34,621 nt of DNA from Burkholderia diffusa (GCF_902499115.1 NZ_CABVPN010000043.1:1-34621); one strand, 5' to 3'; counted from the first letter of the stretch, positions 1 through 7,381 are shown. Program-made: numbers and translations. The notes: generated from the sequence alone by a model not told the origin.

Positions 1-551
1 CGCTCGTTCAGCGATTTCGCGGAGAAGCCGCCGAACACGACCGAGTGCGTGGCCCCGATGCGCGCGCAGGCCTGCATCGCGACGATGCCCTCGATCGACA
101 TCGGAATATAGATGACGACGCGATCGCCCTTGCCGATTCCGCGTTTCTTCAGCGCGTTCGCGAAGCGCGATACACGTGCCAGCAGATCGGCGTAGGTGAC
201 GCGCGTGACGGTGCCGTCGTCGGCCTCGAAGATCACCGCGACGCGCTCGCCGTTGCCGGCTTCGACGTGACGGTCGAGGCAGTTGTACGACGCGTTCAGC
301 TCACCGTCGTCGAACCACTTGTAGAACGGCGCATTGCTCTCGTCGAGCACCCTGGTGAACGGCTTGTGCCAGCTGAGGCCCTCGCGCGCGAGACGCGCCC
401 AGAAGCCCTCGTAATCCTGCTCGGCCTCGGCGGCAAGCGCCTGGTAGGCCGGCATGCCGGAAATGGTCGCGCGCTCGCGCGTGTCGGCCGGCGGTTCGAA
501 GATTCGGCGCTCCTGAAGGATCGATACGAGGGCGGTCAAGATGGTCTCCAT
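1..551 (-). CDS. acs: Acetyl-CoA synthetase, N-terminal part (cut by window edge)
   Basis: AMP-forming acetyl-CoA synthetase activates acetate to acetyl-CoA in the cytoplasm. About 183 codons are visible and the frame runs off the left edge. The N-terminus shows the Acs pattern: a helical lead, then EGFWARLARE and LSWHKPF, then FYKWFDDGELNASYNCLDRH, then the first part of the ANL domain with GDRVVIYIPM and the ARIGATHSVVFGGFS stretch. The ATG at 551 is chosen because a sigma-54 promoter lies about 33 bases upstream. A TTG at 536 preceded by GGAGA is an alternative start. In this context the enzyme would take the acetate made when ethanol is oxidised by the PQQ dehydrogenase nearby. No aldehyde dehydrogenase is visible, so that step must be encoded elsewhere. 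Confidence 0.93.
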   Translation of the reverse strand, partial: METILTALVSILQERRIFEPPADTRERATISGMPAYQALAAEAEQDYEGFWARLAREGLSWHKPFTRVLDESNAPFYKWFDDGELNASYNCLDRHVEAGNGERVAVIFEADDGTVTRVTYADLLARVSRFANALKKRGIGKGDRVVIYIPMSIEGIVAMQACARIGATHSVVFGGFSAKSLNE

Positions 552-583
552 GCAAATCGTTGGGTATGGTCTGACTCTCGAAA

Positions 584-599
584 CGCAACTTGCATGCCA
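584..599 (-). promoter_or_regulatory. Sigma-54 promoter for acs
   Basis: On the minus strand the sequence reads TGGCATGCAAGTTGCG. The -24 GG (598-597) and -12 GC (586-585) are separated by exactly 10 bases, as sigma-54 requires. Transcription would start near 573, giving a leader of about 22 bases before the ATG at 551. The core GGCATGC is the same as at the dehydrogenase and TonB-like promoters in this window. Confidence 0.75.
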
Positions 600-740
600 A
601 TCGTGCGGGTATTCAGCCGGAACGGCGTACATGCGCGTCGTCGAGCGGCTTTCGTCGATCGATCTGCACTGCAAATCAATGAACGACCGAACGATCGGCG
701 ATCTCGTCGGCATGCATGTTGCGTCGAAATGCAGCAGCGG

Positions 741-759
741 GTGTTGCAGACGTCAACAC
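741..759. promoter_or_regulatory. Possible activator binding site upstream of acs
   Basis: GTGTTG and CAACAC form perfect 6-base inverted arms around a 7-base spacer. The site lies about 145-160 bases upstream of the acs -24 element, a normal enhancer distance for a sigma-54 activator. It overlaps a longer inverted repeat (749-792), so it could instead be part of a 3'-end structure of the sigma factor gene. Similar TGTTG/CAACA half-sites occur at the other sigma-54 promoters here. Confidence 0.4.
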
Positions 760-792
760 GACGCACGGCGTGTGCACCGTGGGATTGACGTC
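749..792 (-). terminator. Inverted repeat just after the sigma factor gene
   Basis: Outer arms GACGTCAA (749-756) and TTGACGTC (785-792) flank an inner CACGG/CCGTG hairpin (764-768 and 777-781). The structure starts 4 bases beyond the sigma factor stop at 796. There is no run of T, so intrinsic termination is uncertain. It could be an RNA end-protecting structure. Confidence 0.35.
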
Positions 793-795
793 ACG

Positions 796-2682
796 CTATG
801 CGATGAACGACCGCAGCACGCCGAGCGCGTCGGACGCACGAAGGCGCGTGAGTGCCGATGCCTCGATCTGCCGCACGCGTTCGGCGGACAGGTTCATCTG
901 GCGGCCAATGTCGCGCAGCGAGCAGCCTTCGTCCGCGTGCAGCCCGTAGCGCAGCCGGAGCACCATCGCCTCGCGCGGCGGCAACCGGTCGATCGCGGCA
1001 GCGATCGTGTTGCGCAACTGGGTGGCGCCGGCGGCGTCCTCGGGCGACGGCGACGACAGGTCCGGCGCGACGTCGGCGAACGTCATGTCGCCTTCCGGCG
1101 AAACCGGCAGGTCCGCGGACACGGGTTCCTTCACGATCGCAAGCAGATCGCGCACCTTGTCTACCGGCTCGCCCATGTGGACGGCAAGTTCGGCCGGCGT
1201 CGCGGCCGTGCCCGCGCGTTGCCGATGCTCGCGCGCGAGCCGCGTGAGCTTGTTCAGCGCGTCGACCGTATGTGTCGGCACGCGGATCGTGCGGCCGAGG
1301 TCGGCGAGCGCATGCGTGATCGCCTGCCGGATCCACCAGGTCGCGTACGTCGAGAACCGGAAGCCGCGTCGGTAGTCGTAGCGCTCGATGGCCTTCAACA
1401 GGCCGATGTTGCCTTCCTGGATCAGGTCCGCGAACGGCAGGCCGCGATCGGGATAGCGCTTCGCGATCGACACGACGAGCCGCAGGTTCGCGTCGAACAA
1501 GCCCGTTTTCGCCGGTTGCATCGCGCGTTCGATCGCACCGAGCCGGGCATCGAGCGACGCGGTCGCGCCGGGCGGCAGTTCCGACGCCGGGGCATCGCGC
1601 GCGATCGCGACGCGTGCGTCGATGAATTCGGCCGCACGTCGCGTCAGCGTCGGCCCGCAGGCCGGATGCGCGGCAATGCACGACGCGAGCCAGCCGGCGT
1701 GATCGTCGTGGTCCGTCTGCGCGAACGACGGTGGAACGCCCACGTCGGCCAACAACCGCGCCAGCCGGCCCCGCAGCGCGCGGTGCCGGCGTGCGCGGCT
1801 GCGCAACGGTTCGCTCATCCGTTCGAGTGCGCGGGCGGACAGGCACAACGTGCCGAGCATCGCCGCGGCGTCGCGTACGTGCATGCGATACGCGGCAGAC
1901 GCGGTGCCGTCCGAGGCCAGCGCGGCCCGAATGCCGTCCGCGAATGCGTCGATGCGGGCGAGCCGTGTCAGTACCGCGTCGCGCCAGGCCGAGTCCTCGG
2001 ATGGCGCCTCGTCGTCGCGACCGGGCTCACCGATGGAGGCGGTCGAAGCGCCCGCATCGGCGTTATTGGATGGTCGAGCGTCGCGCGGGTCGTCGGCGAG
2101 AAAGATCACATAGGTCGATGCGGCGGCTCGGCGTTCGGCGATCTCGGTACGAATCGACACGAGCGCGTCGAGTGCATCGGGGTCCCCGCACAGCACCGCG
2201 ACCGACGCCGCGCGGCCGCGCTCGATGCGCTGCGCGTATGCGAATTCCTCATCACGCGTGAGGAGTGGCGTCGTGCCCATCTCGCGCAGGTACAGCCGGA
2301 CCGGATCGGTCGTGCGCGGCGCGAGCAGGTCGGCCGCGGCGAGCGTGCCGTCGCCGTCGGCCCATGCGCGCGCGGGCGGGGCCGGCCGGAAGTAGCGGTC
2401 GAGCGTCCAGCCGCTCGCGGTATCGGCGCGCTCGGACACCGCGATGCCGAGTTCGGCGAGCACGGCGGCGGCCGCATCGAGACTGCTTTCGCTTGCATCG
2501 TCGTCGGGCAGCGCGTCGATGATGTCGCCGCGCGTGACGAAGCCGCGCGACAGGCCGACCGCGATCAGTGCGTGGAGATGCGCGACGGCATGCGCCGGCG
2601 CGCCGTCGTCGCTGCCGGCCGCCGGCGCCGGTGCGTGCCGCGCCGGCAGCCCGTCGCGCGAAGCATCACGCCCGCTTCGCAT
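796..2682 (-). CDS. RpoD-like sigma-70 family factor, paralogue
   Basis: 628 residues with full housekeeping-type architecture: region 1.1 (about 34-84), region 1.2 (about 125-158, TTDPVRLYLREMG), a long non-conserved region (about 160-390), region 2 (about 395-470, with ANLRLVVSIAKRY, LIQEGNIGLLKAI and FSTYATWWIRQAIT), region 3 and region 4 (about 565-628). In the region 4.2 helix the sequence is NLSAERVRQIE, so Ala600 sits where E. coli sigma-70 has Arg584, a -35 contact. Most of the -10 reading helix is retained. The ATG at 2682 overlaps the HiPIP gene by 17 bases, which points to one transcript. The open frame extends upstream to 2838, but that part is a shadow of the HiPIP gene. It is probably an accessory copy rather than the essential rpoD, because it sits in a dehydrogenase operon and has diverged. 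Promoter specificity is unknown. Confidence 0.85.
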   Translation of the reverse strand: MRSGRDASRDGLPARHAPAPAAGSDDGAPAHAVAHLHALIAVGLSRGFVTRGDIIDALPDDDASESSLDAAAAVLAELGIAVSERADTASGWTLDRYFRPAPPARAWADGDGTLAAADLLAPRTTDPVRLYLREMGTTPLLTRDEEFAYAQRIERGRAASVAVLCGDPDALDALVSIRTEIAERRAAASTYVIFLADDPRDARPSNNADAGASTASIGEPGRDDEAPSEDSAWRDAVLTRLARIDAFADGIRAALASDGTASAAYRMHVRDAAAMLGTLCLSARALERMSEPLRSRARRHRALRGRLARLLADVGVPPSFAQTDHDDHAGWLASCIAAHPACGPTLTRRAAEFIDARVAIARDAPASELPPGATASLDARLGAIERAMQPAKTGLFDANLRLVVSIAKRYPDRGLPFADLIQEGNIGLLKAIERYDYRRGFRFSTYATWWIRQAITHALADLGRTIRVPTHTVDALNKLTRLAREHRQRAGTAATPAELAVHMGEPVDKVRDLLAIVKEPVSADLPVSPEGDMTFADVAPDLSSPSPEDAAGATQLRNTIAAAIDRLPPREAMVLRLRYGLHADEGCSLRDIGRQMNLSAERVRQIEASALTRLRASDALGVLRSFIA

Positions 2683-2983
2683 ACACGTTGCACCAGCCGT
2701 CCGCCGCGACCAGCTTGCCGGCGAACATCGGGCACGTGCCGGCGGTATCTGCCGCTTCGCCCTTGTAGAAGCGGCAATTTGCACAACGCTGGCCGGCCTG
2801 GTATTTCGGAAACTGCGCGGCGTCGACGCTGGACGCATGCGCGCGATAGCCGAGCGTCTTCGCGGCGGGGTCGTTCTCGTCGACGAGCGGCGGCGCCGCG
2901 CATGCCGTGCGTGCGGCGGCGAGCGTCGCGCACAGGCCGATGGCGTTGATGATGAAGGTTCTGCGGGAGGTCGGGTACGTCAC
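2666..2983 (-). CDS. High-potential iron-sulfur protein (HiPIP), Tat-exported
   Basis: 105 residues. HiPIPs are small periplasmic 4Fe-4S electron carriers. The N-terminus has a twin-arginine signal (SRRTFI at residues 6-11) followed by a hydrophobic stretch and an Ala-rich cleavage region. Four cluster cysteines have HiPIP spacing: Cys67 and Cys70 (RCANC), Cys84 (TCPMF) and Cys98 (GWCNVY). The start codon is GTG, preceded by AGGA at normal distance. It lies 75 bases after the cytochrome-fusion gene and overlaps the sigma factor gene. By position it may take electrons from the PQQ dehydrogenase or its cytochrome partner, which is an inference. Confidence 0.9.
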   Translation of the reverse strand: MTYPTSRRTFIINAIGLCATLAAARTACAAPPLVDENDPAAKTLGYRAHASSVDAAQFPKYQAGQRCANCRFYKGEAADTAGTCPMFAGKLVAADGWCNVYAKRA

Positions 2984-3058
2984 GGTCGTTTCCTGTTGAA
3001 GATGAAATCGTGGGGAAGGGGGCGGCTTGCATTGCGTGGCGAAGCCGCTTGCCCGGTA

Positions 3059-4318
3059 TTACTGGCTCGCGTCCTTGTGCGCGGCGGGACCGGCGACGAG
3101 CGGCGCGGTCGACGCATGTGCGGTATCGGCCGTCAGCTTGTCCTTGCTGGCGGCATAGCCGTTCGACGCGAGCAGGAAGGCCATCAGGTCCGCGTATTCG
3201 TCGTCCTTCAGCTTGCCCGGCTGGTCCGCCGGCATGTTGGTCGCCATGTAGCCGAATACGCCTCCGATCGTCAGGTGCGAATGCGACAACGGCGCGAACG
3301 ACGGGCCGCTCAACGCGGGCGCGGTGTTGCCTTCGAGATCGGCGCCGTGGCACTTGGCGCACGCATTGCCGTAGATTTCCTTGCCGTGGGCGACCTGGGC
3401 CGCGTCAAAGGACGGCGCGGCGTCACCGGTGCTCGCGCCGACACGAATGAAGCCGCCGCCGGCGCTCACGTTGCGCGCGCGCAGCAGGTTACCGGGCGCG
3501 CGGCCTGCGCTCGCCGTCGCGCCGTCGAGGAAACGCGACGGCATGCGCGACTCGTGCGCTTCGAGCGCGCTGCCGGGTAGCGCCCACTTGCGGGTCAGCG
3601 CGGCCAGCCGGCCGTTGTTCTTCATTTGCGTGAGTGCCGCGTCGATACGTTGCTGCAACTCGGCCGAGCGCGGCGCGTACGCAAACGTGAGCTGCCATTC
3701 CGCATACGGCGACGACGTCGCGCCGATGTGGAACGCCTGTTTCGGATGCGCGGCCTGATACGCGACGACTGCCGGATACCAGACGATCGCGCGATGCGCG
3801 CGGCCGCGCGCGACCGCGTCGACCGTTTGCTCGGACGTGTTCTCGAGATCGAAGCGCGCATTCTTCTGCTGAACCGCGATCAATTGCGCGGGGCTCGCGT
3901 AGGTCGCCGCGACAATTTCGCGGCCGGTGGCCGGCGCGCCGGCATCGCGGCGCGTGACGCTCACGTAGCCCGAGCGCAGGTAGCCTTGCGAGAACAGCAG
4001 CTTCGTATCGGATGCGTCGGCGATGGCCGAGCGCGGAAAGCCTGCGAGCACGTCGCAGTCGTGTTCCAGGATGCCGGCGAGCTCATGCGCGGACACGCCG
4101 TCGTCGTCGTTGCCGCCCGCGTCGTGCCCGGAGAAGTTCGCGGCGATGCCGGCCGTGCGGAACGCCTCGCGGGCGACGGCCTTGTCGAGCGCGGCCGTCG
4201 GCGTGCCCGGCAGCGAGCAGACGCGCACCGCCGTCGCGGCCGTGGAGAGCGCCGGTGTCAGCGCCGTGCCTGCCGCGAGCGCACAGGCCACGGCGAGGCG
4301 GGAAAGTCGGATGTTCAT
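3059..4318 (-). CDS. XoxJ-like periplasmic binding domain fused to cytochrome c
   Basis: 419 residues with a signal peptide (about 1-28). Residues about 30-250 are a family-3 solute-binding-like domain of the MoxJ/XoxJ kind, with CDVLAGFPRSA and FSQGYLRSGYVSV. A linker follows, then a class I cytochrome c domain (about 300-390) with CAKCH at 320-324 and a NMPADQPGKL segment giving the likely Met ligand (Met362). In lanthanide methanol dehydrogenase clusters the binding protein (XoxJ) and cytochrome (XoxG) are normally separate genes. Here both appear as one polypeptide directly downstream of the PQQ dehydrogenase. The likely role is assembly or activation of the dehydrogenase and acceptance of its electrons in the periplasm. 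Domain calls are from motifs, and the functional link is inferred. Confidence 0.82.
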   Translation of the reverse strand: MNIRLSRLAVACALAAGTALTPALSTAATAVRVCSLPGTPTAALDKAVAREAFRTAGIAANFSGHDAGGNDDDGVSAHELAGILEHDCDVLAGFPRSAIADASDTKLLFSQGYLRSGYVSVTRRDAGAPATGREIVAATYASPAQLIAVQQKNARFDLENTSEQTVDAVARGRAHRAIVWYPAVVAYQAAHPKQAFHIGATSSPYAEWQLTFAYAPRSAELQQRIDAALTQMKNNGRLAALTRKWALPGSALEAHESRMPSRFLDGATASAGRAPGNLLRARNVSAGGGFIRVGASTGDAAPSFDAAQVAHGKEIYGNACAKCHGADLEGNTAPALSGPSFAPLSHSHLTIGGVFGYMATNMPADQPGKLKDDEYADLMAFLLASNGYAASKDKLTADTAHASTAPLVAGPAAHKDASQ

Positions 4319-4353
4319 GATCGTACGCTCGGTTGAAAACGGGAAAGGGAGGG

Positions 4354-4378
4354 GCGCCCGCGCCGGCGGCGCGGGCGC
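4354..4378 (-). terminator. Strong hairpin between dehydrogenase and fusion gene
   Basis: An 11-base perfect GC stem with a 3-base GGC loop lies 23 bases after the dehydrogenase stop and 36 bases before the next start codon. There is no T tract. The likely effect is partial termination or protection of the dehydrogenase mRNA, so that the enzyme is made in excess over the downstream proteins. Confidence 0.6.
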
Positions 4379-4400
4379 AATACGGTTGGCCGGATGCCGA

Positions 4401-6128
4401 TCAGCCGCGGTCGAGGGCGAACACGTACAGCGTGCCGCCGCGCGGCACGTCGTCAGCCGCCTTGGCCATCGGGCCGCCCCAGATCGGATTCGCGCCGCCG
4501 TAGCCGGCGAGTACCGCTACGTACTCCTTGCCGTCGACTTCAAAGACGGACGGCTGCGCGATGATCCCGCTCGCGAGCTTCGGGCTCTCCCACAGCACCT
4601 TGCCGGTGGTGACGTCGAACGCGTACAGGTGACCGTCGAGCGAGCCGCTGAACACGAGGCCGCTTGCGGTCGTCGCGACGCCGCCGTTCCACGGCAGCTT
4701 GCTCCAGTGGCTCCACACCTTCTTGCCGGTGTTCACGTCGATCGCCTGGAGTTCGCCGTACCCTTCGCTGCCCGGCTCTGGCTTGATCTCGAAGCCTTCG
4801 CCGAGATACGGCAGCCCTTCCATGTAGTTGACCGACTTGCCCGACAGGCTCATGCACGCATGCAGCGCCGGCACGATCGCGAGATGGCGCACGGGGTCGT
4901 ACGACACCGACCACCAGTTCTTGCCGCCAAGGAAGCTCGGGCACGTGTCGATCGTCGTGCCGACCTTCGGATACTTCGCGGGATCCTGGATCGGCGCGCC
5001 GTCTTCCGTGTAGCCGGTGACCGACGTCGCCTTCACGAACGGCTCCGCATAGATCAGCTTGCCGGTGTCGCGATCGATCGCATGGAAGTAGCCGTTGCGG
5101 TCCGCGTGGATGATCGCGTCGCGCTCCTTGCCCTTGTACTTGATCGTCGCGAGCACGGGTGTGTTGACGCCGTCATAGTCCCAGGTGTCGTGCTTCGTGT
5201 ACTGGTAGTGCCATTTGAGGTCGCCGTTCTTCGGATCCAGCGCGAGCAGCGAATCGGAGTACAGGTTGTCGCCCGGGCGCAAGTCCGCGAGCCACGGCCC
5301 CGGGTTGCCGACGCCCCAGTACAGCGTGCGCGTCGTCGCATCGTAAGTGCCGGTCAACCAGGCCGGTGCGCCGCCGTGCGCCTGCATGCCGTCGGGCCAG
5401 GTGTCACCGTGCTTCTCGCCCTGGCCGGGAATCGTGAAGCGTTTCCACAGCAGCGTGCCGTCGTTCGGGCTGAGCGCCGCGATGAAGCCGCGTGCACCGT
5501 ATTCGCCGCCCGAGCTGCCGACGACGATCGCGCCGTCGAGCGCGAGCGGTGCGAGCGAGAACGCGTAGCCGAGCCCCGGCTCGAACATCTGCTTCTTCCA
5601 CACGAGCGCGCCGGTCTGCGCGTCGAGCGCGGCCACCTCGCCGCTCAGCATCGCGACGTAGACGTTCTTGCCGTAGAGCGCGACACCGCGGTTCACGACG
5701 TCGCAGCAGGCCGTCTTGAACGATTCCGCGCCGAGTTTCGGTTCGTATTTCCACAGTTGCGCGCCGGTGGCCGCGTCGAACGCGTACACGTTGTCCTTCG
5801 GCGTGGTCACGAACAGGTAGCGGCCGTTGACGATCGGCGTGGCTTCGAAACCCTGCTTCAGCTCGGCCGGAAACTTGTAGCTCCACGCCTGCGTGAGCTG
5901 CTTCACGTTCGACGCGTCGATCTGCTTGAGCGGCGAATGCGCCTGGCCGTTGTACGTGCGGTAGTAGGTGAGCCAGCCCGGATCGCGTTGCGCATCCGTG
6001 AGCCGCTGATACGTGACGGCCGGATAATCCGCGGCAGCGTCCACCAGGCCGGGATTCAAGGCGATCGCGGCCGCCGCCGCGATTCCGATGGTTGCCAGTC
6101 GGCTCGTCGAAGCCGAGAGTTTTTTCAT
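4401..6128 (-). CDS. PQQ-dependent alcohol dehydrogenase, lanthanide-type signature
   Basis: 575 residues with a signal peptide, so periplasmic. It is a quinoprotein beta-propeller of the methanol/ethanol dehydrogenase family that oxidises primary alcohols with PQQ. Visible landmarks are the adjacent cysteine pair Cys141-Cys142 (KTACCDVV), Glu209 (SSGGEYGA), Asn275 (VGNPGPW) and the catalytic Asp317 in HDTWDYDGVN. Two residues on, Asp319 is the extra aspartate found in lanthanide-dependent enzymes (XoxF, PedH, ExaF); calcium enzymes usually have Ala or Ser there. Repeated tryptophan-docking motifs are present. The ATG at 6128 has GGAGA just upstream and starts a normal signal peptide; the open frame to 6215 is not needed. 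A sigma-54 promoter lies upstream. There is no fused cytochrome in this protein; the partner is the next gene. Methanol or ethanol preference cannot be told from sequence. Confidence 0.93.
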   Translation of the reverse strand: MKKLSASTSRLATIGIAAAAAIALNPGLVDAAADYPAVTYQRLTDAQRDPGWLTYYRTYNGQAHSPLKQIDASNVKQLTQAWSYKFPAELKQGFEATPIVNGRYLFVTTPKDNVYAFDAATGAQLWKYEPKLGAESFKTACCDVVNRGVALYGKNVYVAMLSGEVAALDAQTGALVWKKQMFEPGLGYAFSLAPLALDGAIVVGSSGGEYGARGFIAALSPNDGTLLWKRFTIPGQGEKHGDTWPDGMQAHGGAPAWLTGTYDATTRTLYWGVGNPGPWLADLRPGDNLYSDSLLALDPKNGDLKWHYQYTKHDTWDYDGVNTPVLATIKYKGKERDAIIHADRNGYFHAIDRDTGKLIYAEPFVKATSVTGYTEDGAPIQDPAKYPKVGTTIDTCPSFLGGKNWWSVSYDPVRHLAIVPALHACMSLSGKSVNYMEGLPYLGEGFEIKPEPGSEGYGELQAIDVNTGKKVWSHWSKLPWNGGVATTASGLVFSGSLDGHLYAFDVTTGKVLWESPKLASGIIAQPSVFEVDGKEYVAVLAGYGGANPIWGGPMAKAADDVPRGGTLYVFALDRG

Positions 6129-6218
6129 GGTTGTCTCCAGAGTCATTGTGGTCGCACCGCGGCCAACACATGGCCGGGCCGGCAGGGTGGGGATCCGGGT
6201 CCAGTGCGCAGCCAATCA

Positions 6219-6234
6219 CGCAAATCGCATGCCA
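6219..6234 (-). promoter_or_regulatory. Sigma-54 promoter for the PQQ dehydrogenase operon
   Basis: The minus strand reads TGGCATGCGATTTGCG, with GG at 6233-6232 and GC at 6221-6220 separated by 10 bases. The predicted start is near 6208, leaving an 80-base leader before the ATG at 6128. It matches the acs promoter in 13 of 16 positions. Confidence 0.75.
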
Positions 6235-6319
6235 TTGAGGCGCGCGCCCTGTCGCGCAAGGCGGAGCGGCCGGTTGTGCGCGCCGCGGCGACATGCGCGG
6301 CGTGGCGCGGATGATCCGC

Positions 6320-6465
6320 GTGTGTTGCGTTCGGGGACAGCCGCGGGTGGAGTGTTGCGAAACATGACAGTGCGGTGCGCGGCCAAAGGCGTCGCCTCGT
6401 TGATCCAAATTGACACAGGCGCAACAGGGGTGGCTCGAACTGCAACAGGTGCGCGGTTGCATATC
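6320..6465. promoter_or_regulatory. Shared activator-site region between two divergent sigma-54 promoters
   Basis: TGTTGC-type half-sites occur at 6323-6328 and 6353-6358, and the reverse form GCAACA at 6421-6426 and 6442-6447. Two have dyad symmetry: TGTTGCGAAACA (6353-6364, 10 of 12 symmetric) and TGCAAC-N9-GTTGCA (6441-6461, perfect arms). The block is about 90-230 bases from the -24 of the dehydrogenase promoter and about 50-190 from that of the TonB-like promoter, so one set of sites could serve both. This is pattern evidence only. Confidence 0.4.
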
Positions 6466-6511
6466 GATGCGTGTCGGCTTCGATCGGCTGCCGGCAGGGC
6501 GTTGCACGCAT

Positions 6512-6527
6512 CGGCATGCTTCTTGCC
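6512..6527 (+). promoter_or_regulatory. Sigma-54 promoter for the TonB-like/receptor genes
   Basis: CGGCATGCTTCTTGCC has GG at 6513-6514 and GC at 6525-6526 with a 10-base spacer. Transcription would begin near 6538, about 29 bases before the ATG at 6567. It faces away from the dehydrogenase promoter. Confidence 0.65.
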
Positions 6528-6566
6528 GTTCGACACGGCAATGATTCCGCGCCGCGAGAGACCGCC

Positions 6567-7346
6567 ATGCATGTCCCGATTTCGTCCGATGCCGATCGCA
6601 GGTGCGAACGCCGCCGCGTGGTCGCACGCGCACATGGCATCGCGCCTGCCACCCCGTATGTGGCGACGACGATCGGCATGCTGCAGCCCGCACGCGCCCG
6701 CGAACCGCTGCGAGCCGTCGCGCTGACGGTATTTGCCGCCCATGCGGCCATCATGGCCGCGCTGTGGCACGCATGGGTGCCCGATGGACGGACGACGCTG
6801 CCCCGCGCACTCGCCGTCGAGGTGGACGCGAGCGAATCCGCGCGGGTTGCTGAACCTGGTGTGCATCGTCGGGTGGCTGTCGCGACACAGGTTCCTCCCG
6901 AGCGTATGCCGTCGCATCCGAGCCGAGAAACAGCGGTGCATCGAGCGGCTCGGCCGAGTGTGGCCGCAACGCGTCAGGCCGATCTTGCCGGTCCTTCGCG
7001 CAAGCTCGCGGCCGCGATCGACGCAGTGCCGCCGGACGGTGAACGTCGGCGAACCATGCCGGAGCAGGAACCGGCTCAGCCTGCCGCCGCACATGCCGCT
7101 GCGGATGCCGCGACGGTGCCCGCGCGTGCGACGCCGGTCGCGCAGTCCTCGGCCGCACCCGAACCGGTCACCGCACCGCGCTTCGCGGCCGCCTACCTGC
7201 GCAACCCTGGGACGAGCGTCAGCTTGTACGCGGACCGAAACGAGTCGTTCGGCACAGTGGCCGGCGTCATCGCGTCGATCGGACGCGCGCGTGTCTCGCA
7301 TGTCGCGATCGCGACGGCGGATGGCAATGCCGGTACGGCGCGATAA
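6567..7346 (+). CDS. TonB-like protein with short C-terminal domain
   Basis: 259 residues from the ATG at 6567 (alternative ATG at 6678, 222 residues). A single membrane segment (LRAVALTVFAAHAAIMAALW) is followed by a long Ala/Pro/Glu-rich spacer and then a stretch resembling the start of a TonB C-terminal domain: FAAAYLRNP, then GTVAGVIASIGR, then VAIATADGNA. The usual end of that domain (LD-x-AA helix and WRF strand) is absent, as the frame stops after GTAR. No other frame downstream supplies it. It could be a functional short energy transducer for the receptor 89 bases downstream, or a decayed tonB. TonB passes proton-motive energy from the inner membrane to outer-membrane receptors. The start is supported by the sigma-54 promoter upstream. 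Confidence 0.6.
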   Translation: MHVPISSDADRRCERRRVVARAHGIAPATPYVATTIGMLQPARAREPLRAVALTVFAAHAAIMAALWHAWVPDGRTTLPRALAVEVDASESARVAEPGVHRRVAVATQVPPERMPSHPSRETAVHRAARPSVAATRQADLAGPSRKLAAAIDAVPPDGERRRTMPEQEPAQPAAAHAAADAATVPARATPVAQSSAAPEPVTAPRFAAAYLRNPGTSVSLYADRNESFGTVAGVIASIGRARVSHVAIATADGNAGTAR

Positions 7347-7371
7347 AGCGATCGACTCCAGCTGGGACGAT

Positions 7372-7381
7372 CGCCGATATA
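7372..7381. repeat. Small AT-rich palindrome before the receptor gene
   Basis: A perfect CGATATATCG palindrome lies near position 7376, with a further CGATATA at about 7395, in an otherwise GC-rich 89-base gap between the TonB-like gene and the receptor gene. It could be a repressor site or part of a local promoter. The function is not known. Confidence 0.3.

Noticed and set aside
541..2949. Long plus-strand open frame opposite the sigma factor gene
   Set aside because: It is Arg/Ala/Gly-rich with no family motifs and lies antisense to a gene with clear sigma-70 regions. Long antisense frames are expected at this GC content.
4319..4400. Independent sigma-54 promoter for the cytochrome-fusion gene
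   Set aside because: A GC-N10-GC sequence near the hairpin lacks the required GG. Read-through past the hairpin is the simpler view.
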